DNA from: Amoebidium appalachense
Taxonomy: Eukaryota; Ichthyosporea
DNA length: 64,000 nt
Reading direction: 5' to 3'
Assembly (NCBI GenBank): GCA_963693365.1
Contig: CAVNZM010000005.1
Location: 12,834,001-12,898,000 of the forward strand
Positions 32,992 to 49,402 of this stretch are shown here, piece after piece. The position numbers and the translations under genes were made by a program. Below the pieces are notes generated by a model. That model ran no database searches. It worked only from the letters and a program-made list of their open reading frames with translations, and had not been told where the DNA came from. Each line of letters opens with the position of its first letter. Positions within the stretch are counted from its first letter, which is position 1.

Positions 32992-35900
32992 TCACACAGC
33001 TTTCACGAGTCTCCTTCTACAGGCAGTGGAGGCACATGCCATCCGCGCCTGGCCGGGGCAGTTGGCACCACCATTTGCTGGGCGTGGCTTTGTGCACGTG
33101 CGGGTTTTTGATTGGTTGCCACAGCGTCCGGTGCATGGACCCCAGTCAGCCCAGCCGCCATTGATTGGGCATGGCTTCATCTGTGGGGGGAGGAGGCATC
33201 AGTAACATGTAAGAATGATGATAGGTAACCCACACGTTGTGTGTCCATATGCTGCATTAACCCATGTGCCTATCCATAAGTCTCACACTACATGTGACCT
33301 ACATGGCAGGCGGGGTGGTATTTGCACCGGGGAGTGAGGGAGGTTTGAATGCGGAACACGGTACGAAGTACGCATACACGAAGGACACATGCAAAGGCAA
33401 ACATTCAAGTATGCAACATCAGCCATGCGCACAGTATGCGTCATAAGCAGAGCCCATCCTCAGGGAGGGCCCAAGTCATCAATTGCGTCTGAGTTTCGAC
33501 CCCTTAGCCCGCGTATATACGACTCTCCAACTCAGACAGCAGCATCAACTGAACTTGGGAGGGTCAACCCGTCTTGATCAAAGACGAGCAGGGTTGCTTA
33601 TGCAAGCAAGGTGAGCAAAACGGTGAATATGTGTGTGCAAACTAATGCAGTGCAGCGGAAAATGCGTATGTGCTTACAGATGCACGACACAGAGCAACCA
33701 TGCCCGGTTGCATGGAAGTAAAGCGGTCTCCACACAGTGGTTTGTCCTGAAAGGACACCTCTGAAAAGGGGGGGGAGGGGGGGGGGGGGGGGCTTACGTA
33801 CATTGCATGTGCGAGTTGACGGGCCTGTGCAGCCGGTGCCAGGACATGACCTTGCCTGCACGCCCACACCGCACTTGGCCGTGCAGGCACCCCACTGGCT
33901 CCACTGGCACGGTGCAAGGCTGCAGGACTCCTGCGATGCACCCGGGCACGTGCCCACCCGTGCGCCTCCAAGCATGCACGTGCGTGTGCGCTGGCCCGTG
34001 CCGCATGTGCCCTGGCAGGCACTCCACTGCGACCACAGGGAGGCCGCACACAGGCCCGGGCAGCTTGTTGTGTCGGGGCCACTGCAGGGGTTGCCGCCAG
34101 GGCCTGGGGGTGGGTTTGTGCACGTGCGTGTGCGTGTGCCGCCGCATGTGGCACTGCACACCCCCCAGTCGGCCCAGCCCCCATGCACGGGGCAGGGGTT
34201 CAGGCCACAGGCCCGCTGGTTGGTGACGGGCTGGATGCCCATGCCGCCCTCTGCAAAGCACGGCAGGCCGCCGTTGGCCGGTGCGGGGTTTGTACAGCTG
34301 CGCAGCTGTATGCCCCCGCCACATGTGGCCGTGCACGTGGACCATGCCGACCACTGGCCGTTGATTGGTGGACAGGCAGGCATCCACGTGCAGGCCATGG
34401 TGGCCTCACCCGGGCACGGTGCACCGCCATTGGCTGGGGCTGGATTGCTGCAGGTGCGGGTGGCGGTGGCAGACCCACACGTGGCACTGCACTCGGACCA
34501 GCCGGCCCAGTTACCGTCCAGGGGGCAGTCCTGGGTGTTGCATGGCCCCCAGCTGCTGTCGGCACAGTACTTGCCCCCATTGGCCGGTGCGGGGTTGCTG
34601 CAGCTGCGGTAGCGGCTGCCCTGGCCACAGGACTTGCTGCAGGGCCCCCACTCCCCCCACTGCCCGTGCACAGGGCATGAGGCTGCATTCGAGCACGACC
34701 TGGTGCTGTTGCCCACACAGGGCAGTCCGCCGTTTGATGGTGCCGGGTTTGTGCATGTTCTTGTTCGCACCCCATTGCCACATGTTGTGCTGCACAGGGT
34801 CCAGTTGGACCACATGCCGTTGATGGGGCACTGTCCACCGTTGCACGACTGCCAGGCCCCGCTGCTGTAGCCCCCCGGACAGTTGCCGCCGTTGCACACA
34901 CGTGTCTGCCCGCCCAGCCCACAGGCCGCACTGCAGTTACCCCAGGGCCCCCACGTGCCGTCCTGCGGCAGCACCTGCTCAATCCACAGTGCGAGTGCGG
35001 TGACTCTCGTGTACAGCCCATAGCCCCCAGCCTGCGCACAGTCGTCGTCTTCACCAGTGCTCACTATGCCGGTCTGCAATGGGCTGTTGGTGCTGTTGAG
35101 AAAGAGAGGCCCCCCTGAGTCACCGGTGCAGGCGTCGGTGGTTGCCGACCTTGCACACATGCGGGTGATGGATTGATCAAGGTACCAGTAATGGTCTTCA
35201 CATGTTTGGGCGTCCGTGGTCACCACCGTGCCTTGCCTGTGGTTGCAGGTTGTGTCTTAGGCACAGCACATACACGCGCACGTCTTTCTCCTTTACTTAT
35301 CCATTGGTTGGGGAGGGATGATAAATATTTGCCTCAAGTTCTTTTTCTTCAGTGTAAATTCTTTCTCTTCATGCTTAGCTTAACCTGTGCAGTGCAGCCT
35401 TCACTAAGACTATGTCCCTGTGGCGTGTACCAGACAACAAGATATGGGCACCCACCTGAGGGTAGCTGATTTGACCTCCTGGCTGTTGTACCAGCCCCAC
35501 CCCATGACCGTGGAAGACATGCCCGAAGCATCCAGGGCCGTCTCTATGTTGAGCCGCATCAGGGGCCCAGGTATGGGCCTATCGAGTTCCAACAACGCTG
35601 CGTCGTATTCAGCATTTATCGCATCGTAGGAGGGGTGTACTCGGAAACTAGTGATGTTGGCCTTTGTGAAAACCGCGGAGTCGGGCCCACTGTTGGTCAG
35701 CCCCCCTACCCACACCTGCAGGGGGCTTACCGTCAGAGGGAGGTGTGATAGAACCACGCGCAAGATTCCAATGGCTGTGGTGCAAACATAGTTCCCCATG
35801 AAACACACCTCAAGGAAAAGACTATTATGCATGAAGATATTTTTTTTTTTAGGGGGGGGGGGGGGGGGGGGAGGGGGTGGGAGGGGGTTACTTCTGGCCG

Positions 35901-36445
35901 ATTATCAAAACAGTTGGACTACAGCACTCGGGACACCATTATTCCGTAAGGACTTCCAACACCTCCTGTTTTCCCCTCGTTGCTGTCTGATGCACAGCAA
36001 GACGTGTTTGGAAACAAACAAGAAAAAAATGTCTTTTTTGTTTTTTGTTTTTTTTTTTGGCAAAGAACCTTGCGCTCTCGAACACCGGCAACCTCACACA
36101 ACGTTCACGATTCAAGGTACCCACCTGCCCACCCACCTGGAAGAGCGAGTACTTTCCCATGTCCTTCGTGCAGTGTGCGGCCGTCAGCACCCAGCGGGGG
36201 TGCACCAGTGTGCCACCGCAGAAGATCGTGAACGTGCTTGGCCCCCTGAACCCAATAGCAGCCATCCACGGCCGCCTCTCCGTCACGACTGCGCCATTAA
36301 ATACACGGGCCTGTGGGGTCACCACGGGGTCCCCCGTGGGCCCCAGCTCTACCGTTGCCAGTGGCCGCAACTCATGTTTAGGCCGTGCCCAGGCGCTAGG
36401 CACGGCAGCCAACGCGCACGCAAGCAGTGCCGCGTGTAGGCCCAT
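32992..36445 (-). CDS. Secreted trypsin-like serine protease with nine thrombospondin type 1 repeats (4 exons)
   Basis: Exons in transcript order: 36445-36137, 35715-35456, 35236-33802, 33180-32992 (TGA); 730 residues, phases agree. A signal peptide (about 20 residues, cut after AWA) is followed by a short propeptide and the activation site R47-VFNG. The S1 domain has the catalytic triad H91 (LTAAHC), D141 ([11 protein letters not shown]) and S230 (GDSGGP). D224, six residues before the serine, predicts cleavage after Lys/Arg. From about residue 283 nine TSP1 repeats follow, each with a W-x-x-W motif (WGPW, WSNW, WGEW, WAGW, WSAW, WADW, WSQW, WSQW, WADW) that is a known C-mannosylation site, and paired cysteines (CSATCG). 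Eight repeats are in one exon and the ninth is in the last exon. The C terminus is short and basic (CRRRLVKAV), with no membrane anchor. Expected role: extracellular matrix or surface proteolysis; the substrate is unknown. Confidence 0.93.
33340..33631 (-). mobile_element. Poly-C-tailed element, short-form full copy on minus strand
   Basis: Reverse complement of the element at 60423-60705 over its whole length (same left end CATATTCACCGTTTTGCTCA, same right end CGCATTCAAA). The tail has decayed to CTCCCTCACTCCCC. It lies in the last intron of the protease gene in sense orientation. Confidence 0.78.
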
Positions 36446-40195
<3,750 letters not shown>

Positions 40196-42022
40196 GCACT
40201 TTGGCAGGACACCATTTTTTGGCCAAGCAATGAAAATATAACGAAAACAAGGACTATGAGCTGTGAATACAGCTGACGGTCAAACCTGCAACGGCACCGA
40301 GCAGCCGAGGGAGGGTCTGTGTGGCTTGAGCTTTGGATGTCTGTACGAAACAACATCCACCGTTTGAATGTTTATTGGGGAACCAGTCATCGTGATCCTC
40401 GCTAAAATGGTGCCTGGAAGCGGAAGGGTTGTGTGTCAAACTGACTGTGCCATATAACAGGTGCCGTGGCATATCCAAGGTTACTAATAAATACTTGCTC
40501 GAGCTCCCCCTACCCTCCAGGAGTCCCTGCCTTCATACGGTCTATTTTTCAGCACGTTTTAGGCGATGGTGCGACAGGAAACATGCAGCCGACACAAATT
40601 GCGCAATAAACCTGGCACAGTTTGGGTGCCGTAAGTATAGAGTATCACTACAGATTCTATAAAAAGCATACGCCAAGCAGCGGCACCAGAGCAGCACGTG
40701 GGAAACCTCCGAAACTCTCACAATAATTTCAAGGCATGTCTATAGCTATCGCGATAGTTTCTGTATCCCAAAGCCTTTTCAGGTTCCGAATCGTGTAAAA
40801 CAGAACACAAGGCTCCCCTATTTTCTTAAATATCACTGTGAGGTTCGAATTCACGTAAGACCTAACTTAGAACGTGAGGCTTTTGTCATGAGTGTTCAAG
40901 AGACGAGCTCCACAGCCTCTTGAATGAGAAAATGGGCCAGTTTCACGTACATATTCACGTACATAATGGGCACCTTACTTACCTGTATGTGTATATGTGT
41001 CATAAGTACACGGGACATGACGGCCACGGCCCACATGATGTGCGTGCCCCTACCCCGCACGGCGCACATGATGTGCGTATAGTCTATTCGATCATGGGCA
41101 CATGCATGATCAGTCAGGCATATGCATGCACATGATGCACATGTGTACATGTACACATACTTTATATATTTTGTGATTTCATCTTTGTGTTAACATGAAT
41201 ATCAGGTAAGCAAAAACTTCATATATGTACGGCACGGAAACATGGCATGCGCAAAGGTAAGTGCCTATCAAAACCTGTAAGTGACACACTTATTCGAGAC
41301 TATGCGTGTTGCGCGCGCTGCACGCGCTGCGCCCGCGTCAGCGGCCAGTGTGCGGCTTGTATACCGGATCTACAAGATCAAAGTTTTGAAGATTCTCTGG
41401 CAAATCTCTCAATGATTGGCCCAGGAGATCTAGATCTAGATCCTCTGCTGCTGGCGTCAGACTCATGATCAGCGCCTGCCTGTCCGTGCCTGAGCGGCGG
41501 AGTTCCGAGCGCGTCCGTGCACGTGGGACCGTCACGGAGTACTACACTGAGTAGCCTACGCGCTTGCGTGCGCCGGGTGCGTGTGGATGTATACATGTAC
41601 GTGGCGACTCAGGCTGACTCAGGCCTAGGCCTATTTGTAAAATTTTAGGCCTGTGCCGTTTGGCGGGTATGAATGCATGGGTGACTGCTTGGGCACAATC
41701 AGCTGCAGTGTCATTGAGTTGCATGAAGACTAACCTGTTTGTGTGTGTGTGTGTTTGTGCACATGTATGCGTGGTGCGTGCAAGTGTACATGACGTGCGC
41801 GTGCCTTAAGCTTGTGATGGGTATACGTATGTGAACGTTCATGCGTTATGCCACTGTCACTTTGTGACTGTTTACAGGTGTTTGTGCGTGTGTGTGTGCG
41901 TGCCAAAGGCTTCAGACCCGTAAGGCGTGCCCCGCCAGGGGGCACGCAGAACCAAGAATTGGCTAGTATGGTATATGACTGGAACACAATTGCAAATGCA
42001 AGTGCACAGTACATAGATACGT

Positions 42023-42024
<2 letters not shown>

Positions 42025-42094
<70 letters not shown>
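42025..42094 (+). repeat. Poly-C homopolymer of about 70 bases
   Basis: Pure C run flanked by unique sequence. It is followed by GGCCCGCCTGCCCCGCC and then an A-rich stretch. Confidence 0.93.
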
Positions 42095-42096
<2 letters not shown>

Positions 42097-42921
42097 CCCG
42101 CCTGCCCCGCCCCGGACACACAAAAAAATACACCTGAAAAGGAACGTTAAAAAAAAAAAGACAAGGGGAAAAAGAAAACGCGACCAAACACTATTGCAGC
42201 CGTAAAAACGAACATGTACACGGACAATAGCTGTTCACTCATGCAATCACACACACCTACACAAAGGCACGCAAAAATGCAAACAGGTGCGTGTTTGCGC
42301 ACTCGCATACACTCGCACATCCTTGCTTACCGGCCAGAGTAGTCAGGTAGTGCGGGTACTCCACTGGTGTCGACTGACAGACGTGGGGCCTTGTTCTTGC
42401 CTCGGCCTCAGCCACGGCGTCAGCATACCGTACACTGGTGGGCATAGTTCGAACAAAAGGGAGGTAGACTCTGGCTGGGTGGGTGGCACGCATGACTATG
42501 ACACTGTGTGGCAAACTTTTAAAACTTCGGACTTGCAACCACGGCCCTCGGTGTTCAGAGGGGCGTGCTTGCAACACTGGCCGCCCGCCCGGCGCCCGCC
42601 CGGCAGCATGCCGCGAGAAAGGCGGGGAGAAAGGCTTCAAGGTAGGCGGCCTTGAACACATAACTCTGACGTCATTTGAAGAAATCCTGTTGGATATCAT
42701 TTGGCGCCAAGACGTAAGTGGCTATGGGGTTTACGCTGTTTACTCGAGGCAAAGAGAACCAGTCTCAGGTATGGGGGGGGGGGTTTTGCTCGGAATATCC
42801 CCTCAGCGGTATATCATGATCACGTACATAGATGTCGGGTGGTGACTATATATCAGGGTTTACTTTCTCTACGAGACACCATAAAGACTACAAGGAGAAA
42901 TCAATTAGTTGGGGTTCCCCG

Positions 42922-42952
<31 letters not shown>

Positions 42953-42984
42953 GGGCTCCCCTCGGGACACTCGGTATCAGCTGG

Positions 42985-43037
<53 letters not shown>

Positions 43038-43058
43038 GTGTGTGTGTGTGCGCGTGCG

Positions 43059-43745
43059 CTATAATTTTGTAGTGATGTGTTTCTCAAGCCAATCAATACA
43101 TCTAATAAACAGGTCGTAGTTACGCGTGTTTAGTATAAAATCAAGGATGTTGTAATTTACAGGTGGGCTATCTTTCTGGGTGTCTGTTGTGAATGTGACG
43201 TGTGTGTGTTGCGGTATTATGTGGTCTATCAAACTACATTTGGCGATACATGACCGGTTAAACTGGTGTGTGTGTGTGTTGTTTGGGCATGCAAATGATG
43301 CCACCTTATACTTATTAGATCTCCACTGTATAGCACGTGTACAGTAAAAGCGTGGTAATTGATCAATAATACCATCAGCTAGAGAAAGACCAGTTCTACA
43401 GGAAGGTAATATGTATTTAGGTGTTATACACTTGCGAGTGCCATATTTGGCAATATGGTTGAGGCGGTCAGTATATATAAAACGAGACATAAGGCTTAGT
43501 TTTTCAAGGTGTATGCTTTCATCGGGTCTAGTGTCGTGTGGTATCTTTTTCCATTTGTTATATTGCGTGATTATCTTGTGATTGTGTACATGTTTAATAA
43601 GTAAGTGGCAGTCCAAAGTCACACACACACTATTGCGGGGTTTATTTGTATTTGTGCCCAGGGGAGAAGGGGAGAGAGAGGGGAGGAAAGAGGGGAGAGG
43701 TGAGGAAGGGACAGGTCGGATAGAGAAGAGAGGGTGGGAGGGCAA
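43059..43745 (-). CDS. Unrecognised open reading frame, possibly a mobile-element remnant
   Basis: A frame of 228 codons whose final 190 are not low-complexity and have a mixed, protein-like composition rich in His, Ile, Asn and Cys. A segment with spaced Cys and His (SCIAKCSLIDHIIPQH) and the ending CIDWLEKHITTKL* recall C-terminal ends of non-LTR retrotransposon polyproteins, but I see no catalytic motif and cannot name a family. It starts in a GA-rich purine tract, so the true 5' end is unknown. Adjacent minus-strand frames up to 44340 also look weakly coding and may belong to the same decayed element. Confidence 0.3.
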   Translation of the reverse strand: MPSHPLFSIRPVPSSPLPSFLPSLSPSPLGTNTNKPRNSVCVTLDCHLLIKHVHNHKIITQYNKWKKIPHDTRPDESIHLEKLSLMSRFIYTDRLNHIAKYGTRKCITPKYILPSCRTGLSLADGIIDQLPRFYCTRAIQWRSNKYKVASFACPNNTHTHQFNRSCIAKCSLIDHIIPQHTHVTFTTDTQKDSPPVNYNILDFILNTRNYDLFIRCIDWLEKHITTKL

Positions 43746-44458
43746 ATACTTCTTTAAGCGATATGGCTATTGCTTAGTGCGCAACCAATCAGATGCAACC
43801 GTCGCTCTGCACTCCTCTGAAGAACGCGAACGAACGAGGTTGGTTCAAAAGCGCAAAGGAAGGCTCATGGGTCACTCCTGTCCCCAAAAGTCGATGAGAA
43901 GTAGTTAGTAGCTGCAAGCAGCAAGAGGAAAAAAGGAGCGGTGTGATGGCTGGGGAGCAGCAGGTTGATCGCGAGAGCTTCTCTCTTCCCGACACGCTAG
44001 GGCTCCGAGTTGCTCTGCGCATGTTATAAGAAACGAGATCTGGAGATCTCGTGTACGAGGCACTACACTTGATAAGGTGTGTCTAACGGTCCTCAGGCAT
44101 GGGTTAACTAAAGCTGTAGGCATGTTTTTTTTATTGGTCTTTTGGTCTGTGGTTGGTCGTGCATCCACCCTGTTGTGGGTTCGGGCTTTAGGGAATTTAA
44201 ACATGACAAGCGGGTTTTGTTGATAACGGGTTTTGCCACTCTAAAGTTGTGCCTCTTGACCCTTTTAGTTGTACCAAACCTGTGTCGATGTGGGGTTAGG
44301 TCTATGACTCCTTGGGTTACGTTTGTGCTGGAGTGGGGAGGATGCATATGGGGGGAGAAACTAAGGGAAAGAGGGCGAGGGGGCCCGGGGTGGGGGGGGG
44401 GGGGAGGGGGGGGGGGAGGGTTTGAGCTGCTGGGTAGGCTGGGGGGCTTAGGCAAACG

Positions 44459-44632
<174 letters not shown>

Positions 44633-44890
44633 TGTGCGCGCACACACACGCCCACTCCTATTTGCACCCCTGTCTCTCTGTGTAGGAAGAGTGCTTTAGT
44701 AGTGGACACGAACGAGGAGGAGTGCACCTAAGAGTGTGTGCGAGGCTGGGTGGCTTAAAGGATATGGCCGAGATACTGCTTTCTTTTCAATCGTTGAAAA
44801 CATATACCTCTGCACAGGATCAAGGAGGATACAGGGTGGGGTAGAGAGGTTCCTGGTTCCGTTTTACGTGTCGTGTATAACAAGGGACTT

Positions 44891-47640
44891 ATGCGCAGGG
44901 TTGCTCTTAAGGAGGCCACCGAGGACAAGAAACAGGAAACCATCGACATGGTCCTGGACCTTGGCCTGCTCCCGTACCTCGTCAGCAACCTGACGGAGAC
45001 ACACGATGCTAAGCTCAAGCCCGAGGCACTGGGTGCACTCGCAGACGTCCTGGGCGATGGCACCACAAAACAGACACAAAGGGTCATTGATGCAGGTGTG
45101 TTGGTTGATGTGCCCTATACCTACTCACACCTTCACAACCGTTAAACATCGATGTGCCGTGTGGAATCTAGATTCCAAGCCATGATTAGGGGACCTGTGG
45201 ATTCATGCATCAGAATGCCTTAGGCCTAGGTAGACATGGGATCGGAGGTCATGACTCAGTGTTTACATGTGTTATATGGGTCTGACCCGTACTTGTGTCG
45301 GTGTGTCTGTGCAGTCTGCCGGTGTGTGTGTGTGGGTGTGTGGGTGGGTGGGTGGGTGTGGGTGGGTAAGTGGGTGTGCCGGGTGGGTGGGTGGCACTGT
45401 GGGTGTGTGTGTGTGTGGGTGGGTGGTGCGTGTGTGTCTGTGTGTGTATGTGTGTGTCTGCACGATCGCACGGACACGCAACCACATTTTTCATTTGTTG
45501 TCTGTTCGGAAGGCTTTGGGGGAGGAGGTGGGAGGGAGGGAGGGGGGAGGGGGGGGGGGGGGGGGGAGGGACGTATCTGTTATGCGTGAGTAGGGGTGGG
45601 GTGGGTGGGGAGGGGAGGGGGGGGGGGGGGAAGGGGGGAGGGGGGGGGGGGGAAGGTATGATGCGTAAGCAGCAAAGATGTTGCATTTTTAAAAATTGGC
45701 CCTTTTCCGCAACATGTGAATCATTCTATTTTTGCTCAGGGGCCTGGAGTCGCTCGTATGCATGTCTGTGTATGATTCTAGCATCTGTAGCAAAAGTGCT
45801 CATAGTTGTTGCTTAATAATATGCTCTAGCAGACCTATGCCGATTGGAACTTTCGACCCACATGGGAAGCGAAATCCATGCAGTTCCCCCCCCCCCCCCC
45901 TACCCCCCCCCCCCCGGCCCCGGCCTGCCGGGGAGAAAACGCACAGGGGTGATACCGCTTGTGGCCAGGCTGTTTGCCAATCCCCAGTCGGCGTTGGAGG
46001 ATAGGGACTCGGTTGCAGCATTTTGTCTTGGAAACATGGCGGGGAACAGCAGGGAAGCACGTGACTTGGTGCTGGCTGAGGGTGTGGTGCCCTCCCTGTT
46101 GAGCCTTCTGAAGGAGAGGGACAGGTATGTGGTTGGTTTGGATCAGCCAGGGTGGAGGGGAGAAATTGGGAAAAGAAAAGGGGTGGGAAGATGCTAAGGA
46201 AGGGGGTGACCATGGTCGTGCTGGTGGTTTGTTAGTTTTTGTTACTTTTCCTTTGCTTTTCCCTTCTTTCATTTTGTTTGATTGTTATTGTTGTGATCAT
46301 TATGCATATATATGTGTGTGTGTTTGTGGGAGGGGGGGAGAGGGGTGGGGTGGGGGGAGACTACATTTCTCGTTGCAGCCCCATGGGCTATATATTAGCC
46401 GTGCTGGTTGGGTTGTGATGTGGTGGATTTCAGTCTTTTCGGTAAAATGAAAGAGGTATGTTAGAGATCATGTGTTGCTTATTGACCTGTGTTTAGCAGG
46501 GTTTCCCACATGGCAATCTCTCAGTGTACATGGCTGTGAACCCATCTTGAAGTCCTGGTCGCCTTGTATCTGTATCAGTGTACGTTTTTCACTGAACTAA
46601 TCTACCCCTCCCCCCCCCCCCCTCCCCCCCCCCCCCCCCCCCCCCCCCCGGCCCCCGGGACACCTCCCATCCCTCCCCCCCCTGTTCCCCTACTCCCAAC
46701 TGCTCACGCACGCACGCACGCACGCAAAGAGCGAGCACAAACACGCGCACACGCGCTCACGCACACGCACACACACATGCACACACACAGCACTAAAGGG
46801 GCACGGCGGGTTGCCGCATACACGCTCGAGAACCTTCTCTCATGGAAGCCACTACCCCCCCCTACCCGTGGTAGTCGAGATTGCATCTGGGCTGGTGTGA
46901 GTGCTGGATGCGGAAAGAAACTTCATCCCCCTAGACGTCGTGGCCTCAGCCTGCTGCCTATTGGGTATGATCATGGAGGATCGAGCAGCAATCGAGGTGG
47001 TGTTGGACAAGAATTCCGGGCTGGTGCAGTCGATGATGGGCCTATTGAGGGTTAAAAAATTTCAGACGCAGGTGGGTGTGCCCTTGCTCGTGTATGCGCT
47101 TTGAGTGCTCTGGTGCAAAGACACTGGTGGTTGGCTACCTTACCGTGTGAACTGGTGGTGGTCGTGTCAGTGGTGGTAGGAGGCCAGTCTCTGTGTGTGT
47201 GTATGTGTAGTGGGAGGCAATGGGGAGGGGGGGAGGGGGGAAGGGGGAGGGTGGAGGTTTACCTCTGTCGCGCTGTGCTCTATTGTGGCCCAAAATCAAG
47301 GAAAAAGTCCTAATTAAATCGTAAATGTGGATAGGTATGTAAATAAACTACAAATTTTACTACGTAGGTTTGTAAGTATATAGTATTTCATATACTTTCG
47401 TTTTTGTTAATCGACTTTCGGTTACCTCGATATCGATCTTGTGAAGGTTACATATCCGAGCCGTGAGGTTAAAGTGGGTTCGGTGTGCAACTGCATAACT
47501 ATTCCTATGGTGGGTTTTTTGGCCTGCAACTAACATACATAACACTCTGATTGGTCAATGCAACACGTGGTCCGACATATGCCGTCTAGGTTGTAGCAGG
47601 TTGAAACTCGGTGATTTGTCGCCATTAGGTTTGTGTGTGT

Positions 47641-47703
<63 letters not shown>

Positions 47704-48137
47704 TGAGACAGCCAAAGCTTCTTGTGTCGTGTATGTGTGGGGTCTTACTTCGTTCAGAGCCCCTGACCGACACCATCTACTTCCCCCTCCCCCTGCCCCC
47801 CACACACAAACACAAAAAAACACCTCTGTCCCCCCCCCCCCCCCCCCCCCCCCCCCTCCCCCCGCCTCCTCTCTCTCTCAGCCCCCCCCCCCCCCAACCC
47901 ACCCCACTCCCCCTTCTTCCCCCGCCTCCTCCCCTGTCTGCAGGCCGATGCGATGCATGCCCTTGCCTGCATGGTGTTTCTATCACCCAAACACAGAAAA
48001 GCAGCCGTGGGGTGGGGCTTGGTACCGAACCTCGTTCCTGTGCTGGAATCTCACTCCTCGTGGGCAAGGGCGGATGCAGCCTGGGCCCTCGGCAACATGT
48101 GTTTGGTGTCACACCATCATGGCATACAGGTTTGTGT

Positions 48138-48203
<66 letters not shown>

Positions 48204-48312
48204 GGGGGGGGTGGGGAGGGGGGGGAGGGGGGGGAGATCGGGAGGCAAGCACTTAACAGCAGCATCTGTTTTTACTTTACTTGGTCTTTTTTTTGAGGAG
48301 GGGAGGGGAAGA

Positions 48313-48352
<40 letters not shown>

Positions 48353-48677
48353 AGGGAAAGTGAACTTTGTGTTGAAGTCTGTGTGTTGGTCAGGGGTCTG
48401 CTTGTATGGGCTATAGTGAGGGATGTGGGGGTGTGTATTTTCGTGGGAGATGGGATGCATGAGAGTGTGCATTTGGGCAGTACCCATGTGTTGGAGGGTT
48501 CTACGTGCATTTACCCGCGCTGTTGTTTGTTTTGTGACTAGTGTGTGGACAATGTGTAGTAAGTGTTCGGTTTTTTTTTTTTTTTTTTTTTTTTTTTGGG
48601 GGGGGGGGGGGGTTTGCCCTACATAGTACACCTGCAACTTCACCGGCACAAAAATGCACGCTGACCATCTAATGCAT

Positions 48678-48749
<72 letters not shown>

Positions 48750-48810
48750 CGTGACATGCGTGCACGCAAGTGCATGGTGACACGTGCACACACACAATCG
48801 CGCGCGCGTG

Positions 48811-48889
<79 letters not shown>

Positions 48890-49402
48890 CTTCACACACA
48901 CCCACCCTTCCCTTCCCCTCCCCGTCTCCCCCCCCCCCCCCCCCCCCTCCCCAAACACACACCTGGCACATCCACCCACCCACCCACACATACACACACA
49001 TGTACAGCTGGCGCTGGATGCCAAAGCCATGCCCCTGCTCGTCAAGCTCCTACATGATGAACACGACACGGTGGTGAATCAGGCTGCCTGGAGCCTTGCC
49101 CAGTGTACCCGGGGCACATGGCCGCAGGCACAGCACCTTATAGCATGTGGGGCTGTAGGTGCCCTTGCTAAGGTGGTCAGGGGCGATATGACGCCAGACA
49201 AGAAACATGCGGTGATATCCTCTCAGGGCACTGTTCGATGTCATGCAGTTGGTGGGGGGTGCACGTGCAAGCACACGGCGTGGGTATCTGGAGGAGTTGT
49301 GTGCGGGCAGTGTTGGGGCCATTGAGACACTTGCAGAGAGTCAGGATGTGGAGATGTCGACCGCAGCACGGCATGTGCTACGCGCAATGGAGGGGACACG
49401 TT
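44891..49402 (+). CDS. Importin-alpha-like armadillo-repeat protein with a broken frame
   Basis: Coding segments: 44891-45095, 45947-46124, 46791-46894, about 46901-47071, 47944-48129, 49008-49402 (TAG). The first three and last junctions keep phase. Repeats align with karyopherin alpha: GLLPYLVSNL, then FCLGNMAGNSREARDLVLAEG (the LGN-AG-RDLVL block is diagnostic), then VAAYTLENLLSWKPLPP, then AAWALGNMC and AAWSLAQCTRG. I found no importin-beta-binding basic segment upstream. The Trp and Asn residues that hold nuclear-localisation signals are replaced in most repeats, so cargo binding may be altered. Two breaks are present: near 46853-46905 the frame shifts at an eight-C run and meets TGA, and near 49218 about 37 bases must be skipped to reach the frame that ends with ETLAESQDVEMSTAARHVLR. 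The gene may therefore be a pseudogene, carry sequence errors in homopolymers, or use very short introns. The ATG at 44891 is a guess. Confidence 0.65.
47657..47700 (+). repeat. Poly-G homopolymer after (TG)n
   Basis: Forty-four G in the armadillo-gene intron preceding the exon at 47944, directly after a (TG)13 block. Confidence 0.92.
48679..48889 (+). repeat. Two (CA)n tracts in the last armadillo intron
   Basis: CA runs at 48679-48744 and 48820-48889 separated by GCACGTGACATGCGTGC-type sequence. Confidence 0.94.

Noticed and set aside
33737-34823. Plus-strand frames of up to 291 codons across the TSP1 exon
   Set aside because: Antisense shadow of the protease/TSP1 exon, whose minus frame has clear catalytic and TSP1 motifs.
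40840-40860. GGTTCGAATTC word considered as a tRNA gene
   Set aside because: No A-box or cloverleaf can be built around it.
42600-42720. ATG frame MPRERRGERLQG with donor, and a neighbouring frame ending before GTAAGT, considered as first exons of the armadillo gene
   Set aside because: Phases do not join the exon at 44899 and no homology supports them; left unassigned.
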